This document shows, piece after piece, positions 40,187 to 44,775 of a stretch of DNA of 44,775 bases (position 1 is the first letter of the stretch; each line of letters opens with the position of its first letter). Under the pieces are notes generated by a model. That model made no database searches. It was not told where the DNA came from and saw only the letters and a list, made by a program, of their open reading frames with translations. The DNA comes from DATBGZ01 sp036557785 (GTDB taxonomy: Bacteria; Actinomycetota; Actinomycetes; Mycobacteriales; Micromonosporaceae): assembly GCA_036557785.1 (NCBI GenBank), contig DATBGZ010000021.1, forward strand, positions 1 to 44,775, given 5' to 3'. The position numbers and the translations under genes are program-made.

Positions 40187-41116
40187 ATGGCGTCCCCCCG
40201 CATCGAGGACCTGGCCGCGAGCTTCGACCGCGCGCTGCGCGCGGCCGGCAAGGCCGAGCGCACCCGCGTCCTGTACGGCCAGTCCATCCGGTTCTTCTGC
40301 GACTGGCTCAGGAGCAAGGACCGGCCGGCCACCCTGGACGAGCTGACCCGGCACGCGATCTCCGGCTGGCTCGCCGAGCTGGCCGACCGGGTCGACATCG
40401 AGACCGTGCGGACCCGGCTGCGCGGCATGCGCCGGTTCTGCCGCTGGCTGGCGGCCGAGGGCGAGGTGGAGCGGCCGGCGACCGAGGGCGTGGAGATGCC
40501 GGCCCGCACCGACAAGCCGGTCCGCGTCCTCACCGACGCCGAGCTGGGCGCCCTGCTCAAGCTGTGCGTCCGGCCCCGCGGGCGCTCCGGCGCCTGGGAC
40601 AAGGCGGTCTTCACCGGCCGCCGGGACGAGCTGGCGCTGCGGCTGCTCGCCGACTGCGGACTGCGTGTCTCCGAGCTGGTCGGGCTCACCCTGCCCGACG
40701 TGGACCAGCACCACGAGGCGGTGCACGTCATCGGCAAGGGCTCCCGGCCGCGGGCGGTGCCGTACGGCGCCAGGACCGGCCAGTGCGTGGACCGGTACCT
40801 GCGCATCCGCTCCGCGCACCCGTACGCGACCCGCTCGGACCGCCTGCTGCTCGGCGAGCGCGGACCGTGCAGCGCCGACTGGGTGCGGTGGCGGCTGGAG
40901 GAGCTCGGCAAGGCCGCCGGCGTCGAGGGGCTGCACCCGCACGCGCTGCGGCACACGTTCGCGCACCGGTGGCTGGCCAACGGCGGGCAGGAGCGCGACC
41001 TGATGAACCTGGTCGGCTGGCGCTCCGACGCCATGCTGCAGGTCTACGCCCGGACGACCGCGGTGGCCCGGGCGCACGACGCGCACCGGCGTATGGCGTT
41101 GGGGGACAAGCTGTGA
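40187..41116 (+). CDS. int: tyrosine recombinase / integrase
   Basis: 309 residues, ATG 40187. The SAM-like N-terminal core-binding domain (about 5-100; RVLYGQSIRFFCDWL) precedes the catalytic domain: first Arg in DCGLRVSELVGL (about 158), Lys in VIGKGSRPRAVP, HxxR in HPHALRHTFAHRW (about 247-259), Trp in LVGWRSDAM and nucleophile Tyr in QVYARTT (about 285). All catalytic residues are present. Expected to integrate and excise the element. The stop overlaps the following gene (GTGA), so the two are translated together. Confidence 0.95.
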   Translation: MASPRIEDLAASFDRALRAAGKAERTRVLYGQSIRFFCDWLRSKDRPATLDELTRHAISGWLAELADRVDIETVRTRLRGMRRFCRWLAAEGEVERPATEGVEMPARTDKPVRVLTDAELGALLKLCVRPRGRSGAWDKAVFTGRRDELALRLLADCGLRVSELVGLTLPDVDQHHEAVHVIGKGSRPRAVPYGARTGQCVDRYLRIRSAHPYATRSDRLLLGERGPCSADWVRWRLEELGKAAGVEGLHPHALRHTFAHRWLANGGQERDLMNLVGWRSDAMLQVYARTTAVARAHDAHRRMALGDKL

Positions 41117-41439
41117 GCCGCGGACCGAACCGGCGCTCGCTGCCCGGCCGGCAGATCCGGGCGGTCACCGCACTGTGCCCGCACTGCGACCGGCCGCTGA
41201 TCGAGTTCCTCAACCAGATGCGCCCCGGCGACGACCACGACCGGCTCGCCTACCGCTGGCGGAAGAACGTGCTGCTGCTCCAGGACCCGGCGCACCCGGA
41301 CACGTACCACACCGTCCACGACTGCAAGCTCCGGCCGCGGCTGCCCATCCCGATCGCCACGGCGAAGGTGCGGGCGTTGCTGTCCACCTTGGACATCCAC
41401 GAGACACGGCGTGTTGCGTGGGACGACGTCCAGCGTTGA
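41113..41439 (+). CDS. small zinc-finger-like protein, coupled to the integrase
   Basis: 108 residues, GTG overlapping the integrase stop. ALCPHCDRPLIEFLN holds a CxxC pair, and HDCK supplies a third Cys with nearby His residues, so a zinc-binding fold is likely. The rest is basic (RGPNRRSLPGRQIRAV) and contains RWRKNVLLLQDPAHPDTYH. The position suggests an accessory to recombination (excisionase-like) or a regulator, but there is no helix-turn-helix. Not recognised. Confidence 0.7.
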   Translation: MSRGPNRRSLPGRQIRAVTALCPHCDRPLIEFLNQMRPGDDHDRLAYRWRKNVLLLQDPAHPDTYHTVHDCKLRPRLPIPIATAKVRALLSTLDIHETRRVAWDDVQR

Positions 41440-41537
41440 GCTAGCATCGAGATGCACAACGGTTGGCCGGTCCAGATAACGGCACTCAGGCGCAGCCCCG
41501 TCGGGAGCGCGGATTCCGCGTCTCCTGGAGTCGTCCC

Positions 41538-41828
41538 GTGGTTGCACCCACACCCGCCGAGCGCGTCATGGTCGCGCGCATCGCATCCGCCGAACGTTGG
41601 GCCCGTGAGCCCGACCGCGTCAAGGCCACCCAACCGGCCCGCGACGCCAAGTTCGCCCGCTACCTCGACCGCGTCCCCGCCGACCTTCCGCAGGCCGAAC
41701 GGATCCGCCGCGCCGAGCTGCTGCGCACCGCCGACATGCAACGTCTGGCGTTGCGTTCCGCGCAGGCCCGCCGCAAGCGCCGCGAGGCCGACGAAGAGCT
41801 GCGCGCCCTGGAGGCGGTCGCGTCATGA
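41538..41828 (+). CDS. small basic helical protein of the element
   Basis: 96 residues from GTG 41538, with GGAG 7 nt upstream; ATG 41568 is an alternative. The sequence is Arg/Ala/Glu-rich and probably all helical (AERWAREPDRVKATQPARD, ERIRRAELLRTADMQRLALR, RRKRREADEELRALEAV), compatible with a coiled coil or DNA-binding protein. No known motif. The stop overlaps the next start by 4 nt. Confidence 0.65.
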   Translation: MVAPTPAERVMVARIASAERWAREPDRVKATQPARDAKFARYLDRVPADLPQAERIRRAELLRTADMQRLALRSAQARRKRREADEELRALEAVAS

Positions 41829-42106
41829 GAAACCCCGCCGCTCACGTTCCGAGCGGCGGGGCGGTGACCGTGACAGGCGACACCACGGTACCCGCTCACG
41901 CCGACACTCACGTCAGCACACGCCGTCACCCCGACGAGCTGGCCGCACAACGTGCGAAGCGCGAGCTGGCCAAGGCGCGGGAGTATCTCGCCTTCGCCCG
42001 CACGGACCGGCGACTCCACTCTGACGACCCCGTGACCCGGATGCTCGCCGAGAGCTTCCTGCAGTACTGCACCGACCGGATGCGCCGGCTGGAGGTGGCG
42101 TCGTGA
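41825..42106 (+). CDS. small hypothetical protein of the element
   Basis: 93 residues from ATG 41825, or shorter from GTG 41864 downstream of a strong hairpin. The first 35 residues are low complexity and are largely encoded by the hairpin region; the remainder (PDELAAQRAKRELAKAREYLAF, MLAESFLQYCTDRMRRLEV) is a likely pair of charged helices. Function unknown. The stop overlaps the next gene. Confidence 0.6.
   Translation: MRNPAAHVPSGGAVTVTGDTTVPAHADTHVSTRRHPDELAAQRAKRELAKAREYLAFARTDRRLHSDDPVTRMLAESFLQYCTDRMRRLEVAS
41833..41861 (+). terminator. 10-bp GC hairpin, terminator or attenuator inside the element operon
   Basis: CCCCGCCGCT, 9-nt loop, AGCGGCGGGG, perfectly paired and preceded by AAA. 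It starts 5 nt after the stop of the upstream gene and lies within the first codons of the next, so it could limit transcription or block early translation of downstream genes. Confidence 0.6.
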
Positions 42107-42324
42107 GCAACCGTCACCTTCACTGCCCGACACCCGGCTGCACCCCGGTCCTGGTCGACCTGAACCGGTCCGCCCGGCGACGCCTGGCCCGAGCGCACCG
42201 GCCCAACAACGGCCAGATGCTGGCCCACTCCGACCACTGCCCGTACGCCGGGCCGAACACCACACCCGGCTGGCAGGCCGTCGGGCGGGTCCGCTCACCG
42301 TTCCGGGGCGGCGACGATGGCTGA
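42103..42324 (+). CDS. small Cys/His protein of the element
   Basis: 73 residues, GTG overlapping the previous stop, and its own end overlaps the replication gene start by 8 nt. HCPTPGC and HSDHCPYAG carry Cys and His residues in an arrangement that could bind zinc. The centre is basic (RSARRRLARAHRP). Function unknown; perhaps a nucleic-acid-binding helper of the replicase translated immediately after it. Confidence 0.6.
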   Translation: MSNRHLHCPTPGCTPVLVDLNRSARRRLARAHRPNNGQMLAHSDHCPYAGPNTTPGWQAVGRVRSPFRGGDDG

Positions 42325-44650
42325 CCTCGACGGCATCCGTGCACTGTGGACACCCGGCGCGGTGCACGAGCTACGCGCCCTCGACGCCGGCCGGTACGGC
42401 CGGGACACCGAGTACGGCTACTTCAACAGCCCCGACGCGCTCGCCGAGGCGGCCGACAAACTCGGCGAGCGCTCCCCGGCCATCTACATGACCGTCAACC
42501 CGGTCGCGCCCGAGCTGCTCGCCCGGGCCAACAACAGAGTGAAGATCGCCGGCAAGGGCAACACGACCGGCGACGACCACATCGCCGCACGCCGCCTGCT
42601 GTTCATCGACCTCGACCCCGACCGGCTCGCCGGGATCCCGGCCACCGACGAAGAGCACGAGTTGGCCCGGCTGAAAGCCAACGAGATCGTCGCCGCACTG
42701 GTCAACGACGGATGGCCGGCCCCGGCCGTCGCAGACTCCGGCAACGGCTACTACCTGCTGTACGGGATCGACCTGCCCAACAACCCGGACAGCCTCGACC
42801 TGGTCGGCCGGTGCCTGGCCGCCCTGGGCCGCCGGTTCGACTCCGACCGGGTCCACGTCGACCAGACGGGGAAGAACGCCGCCCGGATCATGCGCGTGCC
42901 CGGCACCGTCAACCGCAAGGGCGACGGCACTCCCGACCGGCCACACAGGACCGCCAGAATGCTCACCACCGAGCCGCCCGCGGTGGTCGACATCGGACTG
43001 TTGGAGGCGCTCGCCGGGTCGAAGACCGCACCCGCCGCCAAGCCCGCCGGACCGCGTGAGGTCGCGGCGCCCGGCCCGGGCGAGTACGACATCAACCGGG
43101 TGCTGTCCAAGCTGGACATCATCACCGGGCCCGACCCGTACAAGGGCGGTCAGATCTGGGTCGTCGTCTGCCCGTTCAACCCCGACCACACCGACGACTC
43201 CGCCTACGTCGGCCACTATGCCTCGGGTGCGCTCTTCGCCGGCTGCCACCACAACTCCTGCAAGGACAAGTGGGAGTGGGCCGACCTGCGCGCCAAGGTC
43301 GACCCCAAACCCGCGAAGAAGACCGCCAAGAAGCCCGCGAAGACCGGTTCCGGTCCGTCCCCCATGGAATCCGCTGCATCCGCTGCACCCGCTACGGAGC
43401 CAACGGTCCTGCTGGAAGACGGGACCGTTGTGCTCGACCGCGTGCACGCGTGGCTGGCCCGGTTCGTCGCCTACCCGAGCGGGGCCGCTCACGTCGCCCA
43501 CACCCTGTGGGCGGCCCACGCGCACGCCATGGACGCGTGGGAGTCGACACCGCGCATCGCGTTCCTGTCCCCCGAGCCCGGATCGGGGAAGAGCCGCGCC
43601 CTGGAGGTCACGGAGCCGCTCGTCCCGAACCCGGTGGAGGCCGTCAACGTCACGCCGGCCTACCTGTTCCGCAAGGTCGGCAACGAGGCGCCCACGGTGC
43701 TCTTCGACGAGATCGACACCGTGTTCGGCCCGAAGGCGAAGAACAACGAGGAGCTGCGCGGGCTGCTCAACGCCGGCCATCGTCGCGGCGCCGTCGCCGG
43801 CCGGTGCGTCACCCGCGGCGAGGTTGTCGAGACGGAGGAGATCCCGGCCTACTGCGCTGTCGCGGTCGCCGGCCTGGGCGCTCTGCCAGACACGATCCTG
43901 ACCCGCTCGGTGGTCGTTCGGATGCGGCGTCGCTCACCTGACGAGGTCGTCGAACCCTACCGGCGCCGGGTCCACGGCCCCGAGGGCATGACCATCCGTT
44001 CATCTCTCATGAGATGGGTTACCAGCGTTGCACCCGTGCTGCGCGACGCCTGGCCGAAGATGCCCGAGGGAGTGGCCGACCGCAACGCCGACGTGTGGGA
44101 AGCGCTCCTGGCGATCGCCGACGCCGCTGGCGGTGAGTGGCCCGACCGGGCCCGCGCAGCGGCTGTAGCGCTGGTAGCGGAATCCATGGGAGACGCACCG
44201 AGCCTCGGCGTCCGGCTGCTCGCCGACCTGCGAACCGTGTTCGCCGAGCAGACCGAGATGGCCGGCGCGGACATCCTCACGGCCCTGCGCGGGATGGACG
44301 AGGCGCCGTGGGACGAGCTGCGCGGGGCACCGCTCAACGCCCGCGGGCTGGCCAACCTCCTGCGGCCGTACGGGGTCCGGTCGACCAACATCCGCAAGGA
44401 CGACCGGGTCGTGAAGGGCTACAAGCGCGAGTCGCTGTGGGACGCCTGGTCCCGCTACCTGCCCGATGGGTGCAACACCCGCAACACCCGCAACGCTCCT
44501 GGCAGGGGCGTTGCACCTGTTGCGCCTGTTGCGGGTACGGGGAGGGTGCAACAGGAGGAGCGAGACTGCGTCCGTGGCGCCTGCCCGCAGGCCGACATCT
44601 GCGAGATCGTCGAACGTTGCGCCCTCACTCCGCCCCCGGCGCGGCCATGA
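42317..44650 (+). CDS. primase-polymerase / AAA-type helicase replication protein with DUF3631
   Basis: 777 residues, ATG 42317. The N-terminal part (about 1-230) resembles an archaeo-eukaryotic primase: catalytic LLFIDLDPDRLAG (about 93-105), ADSGNGYYLLYGIDLP (about 140) and NAARIMRVPGTVNRKG (about 190). A zinc-type segment CPFNPDH ... GCHHNSCKDKWEWADLR follows (about 285-325), then a Lys/Ala linker. A P-loop module has FLSPEPGSGKSRALE (Walker A, about 415) and TVLFDEIDTVFGP (Walker B, about 460), and the C-terminus (about 550-720) matches DUF3631. A Cys-rich end (CVRGACPQADICEIVERC) closes it. Likely the replication initiator/primase of the element. The 3' end carries iteron-like DNA repeats. 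Confidence 0.85.
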   Translation: MADLDGIRALWTPGAVHELRALDAGRYGRDTEYGYFNSPDALAEAADKLGERSPAIYMTVNPVAPELLARANNRVKIAGKGNTTGDDHIAARRLLFIDLDPDRLAGIPATDEEHELARLKANEIVAALVNDGWPAPAVADSGNGYYLLYGIDLPNNPDSLDLVGRCLAALGRRFDSDRVHVDQTGKNAARIMRVPGTVNRKGDGTPDRPHRTARMLTTEPPAVVDIGLLEALAGSKTAPAAKPAGPREVAAPGPGEYDINRVLSKLDIITGPDPYKGGQIWVVVCPFNPDHTDDSAYVGHYASGALFAGCHHNSCKDKWEWADLRAKVDPKPAKKTAKKPAKTGSGPSPMESAASAAPATEPTVLLEDGTVVLDRVHAWLARFVAYPSGAAHVAHTLWAAHAHAMDAWESTPRIAFLSPEPGSGKSRALEVTEPLVPNPVEAVNVTPAYLFRKVGNEAPTVLFDEIDTVFGPKAKNNEELRGLLNAGHRRGAVAGRCVTRGEVVETEEIPAYCAVAVAGLGALPDTILTRSVVVRMRRRSPDEVVEPYRRRVHGPEGMTIRSSLMRWVTSVAPVLRDAWPKMPEGVADRNADVWEALLAIADAAGGEWPDRARAAAVALVAESMGDAPSLGVRLLADLRTVFAEQTEMAGADILTALRGMDEAPWDELRGAPLNARGLANLLRPYGVRSTNIRKDDRVVKGYKRESLWDAWSRYLPDGCNTRNTRNAPGRGVAPVAPVAGTGRVQQEERDCVRGACPQADICEIVERCALTPPPARP
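44472..44553 (+). repeat. iteron-like 9-bp repeats in opposed triplets
   Basis: Three direct units GCAACACCC, GCAACACCC, GCAACGCTC (44472-44498) face three units GTTGCACCT, GTTGCGCCT, GTTGCGGGT (44510-44536) on an exact 9-bp period; a further TGCAACA lies at 44547-44553. The inner pair GCAACGC/GCGTTGC brackets an 11-nt centre and can extrude as a hairpin. All of it is inside the 3' end of the replication gene. Confidence 0.75.
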
Positions 44651-44775
44651 TCGTTTTAAAGATCTTGGCCAGGGCGACCTTGCACGACCAGGCTCGCTCT
44701 CTCTCCCGGGACTTCGTCTCACGAACGTTGCCTCCGTTGCACGTCACGCTCGTCACGGTCACGCTCGTCACCCGG
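44651..44775 (+). other. non-coding candidate origin flank
   Basis: 125 bp after the replication gene to the window edge. It holds GATC, GTTTTAAA, GATC (44649-44664), the most AT-rich patch in the element, a pyrimidine-rich run near 44,692-44,708, two GTTGC units on a 9-bp period (44727-44740), and two 15-bp direct repeats. Confidence 0.55.
44743..44772 (+). repeat. 15-bp direct repeat, two copies
   Basis: GTCACGCTCGTCACG at 44743-44757 and GTCACGCTCGTCACC at 44758-44772, directly adjacent. More copies may follow beyond the window. Confidence 0.75.

Larger units (their letters stand above)
40120..44775 (+). mobile_element. left part of an integrative element (integrase plus primase-polymerase replication module)
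   Basis: All genes from the integrase at 40187 point right, many with 4-bp stop/start overlaps, and none belongs to the conserved chromosomal block. Integrase, small zinc-type proteins and a primase/helicase replicase with iteron-like repeats are the toolkit of actinobacterial integrative plasmids or satellite prophages. No tRNA or clear att repeat is seen at the left junction (40120-40186), and the right end lies outside the window. Confidence 0.8.

Noticed and set aside
42371..43780. 469-residue minus-strand frame opposite the replication gene
   Set aside because: Val/Gly/Asp-rich shadow. The plus strand has primase and Walker motifs and proper codon bias.

Overview
The window is high-GC (about 70 percent) actinobacterial chromosome. 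Gene order from 1 to about 30,200 follows the conserved actinobacterial block sigA / suhB / cei / DUF4193 / DUF3093 / dut / DUF3710 / OB-fold / DUF3159 / two TrkA proteins / APC-type transporter / TRAM methyltransferase / dxs / RNase D / DUF3000 / hemE / hemY / hemQ known from Mycobacterium tuberculosis (Rv2703 down to Rv2676c). ppgK, which lies between sigA and suhB there, is absent. A short AGGAAGGG-type palindromic repeat at about 4,501-4,552 resembles repeats I associate with Micromonosporaceae. I therefore favour a Micromonosporaceae-like host, but this is an inference.

Layout. 1-7,488: partial primary sigma factor (minus), inositol monophosphatase, LytR_C protein Cei, DUF4193, an EcsC-like protein, DUF3093, and the tightly overlapping dut-DUF3710-OB-DUF3159 run. 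7,510-12,556: two TrkA-type K+ regulatory proteins divergent from a large APC transporter that closely resembles the Bacillus KimA potassium importer, followed by an overlapping TrmA/RumA-type methyltransferase. 12,686-17,474: dxs (isoprenoid precursor), a two-component system with a likely operator, and an MgtC-like membrane protein. 17,541-20,827: a fadA-fadB beta-oxidation operon with a candidate operator, divergent from galE. 21,959-24,830: RNase D, a proline-rich repeat membrane protein, and DUF3000. 24,948-30,167: a heme operon (hemE, hemY/cgoX, hemQ/chdC, the coproporphyrin route) interrupted by a membrane GGDEF-EAL protein with a degenerate GGDEF and an intact EAL. 30,183-33,242: ElaA-like acetyltransferase, kinase-fold phosphotransferase, PPOX flavoprotein, stand-alone Smr protein, DUF6886.

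33,243-34,055 is a gene-poor stretch with a near-perfect 50-bp tandem repeat and what looks like decayed coding sequence. 34,056-38,986 is accessory: a 4-TM protein, a CmcJ/NvfI-type oxidoreductase, an LpqC-like lipoprotein esterase, a Baeyer-Villiger-type monooxygenase whose 3' end overlaps a convergent gene by 222 bp, and msrB. 39,052-40,119 is a stand-alone LigD-type polymerase/primase.

From about 40,187 to the right edge lies the left part of an integrative element: tyrosine integrase, four small genes in 4-bp stop/start overlaps or close spacing, and a 777-residue primase-polymerase/AAA/DUF3631 replication protein. Its 3' end and downstream flank carry 9-bp iteron-like repeats in opposed triplets, a TTTAAA patch and 15-bp direct repeats. 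I read this as a candidate self-replicating (pSAM2-like in concept) module with an origin in and after its own initiator gene. It is the most interesting part of the window.

A second theme is translation initiation. At least eleven genes have a TANNNT -10 box ending 5-7 nt before the start codon and no Shine-Dalgarno, which predicts leaderless mRNAs.
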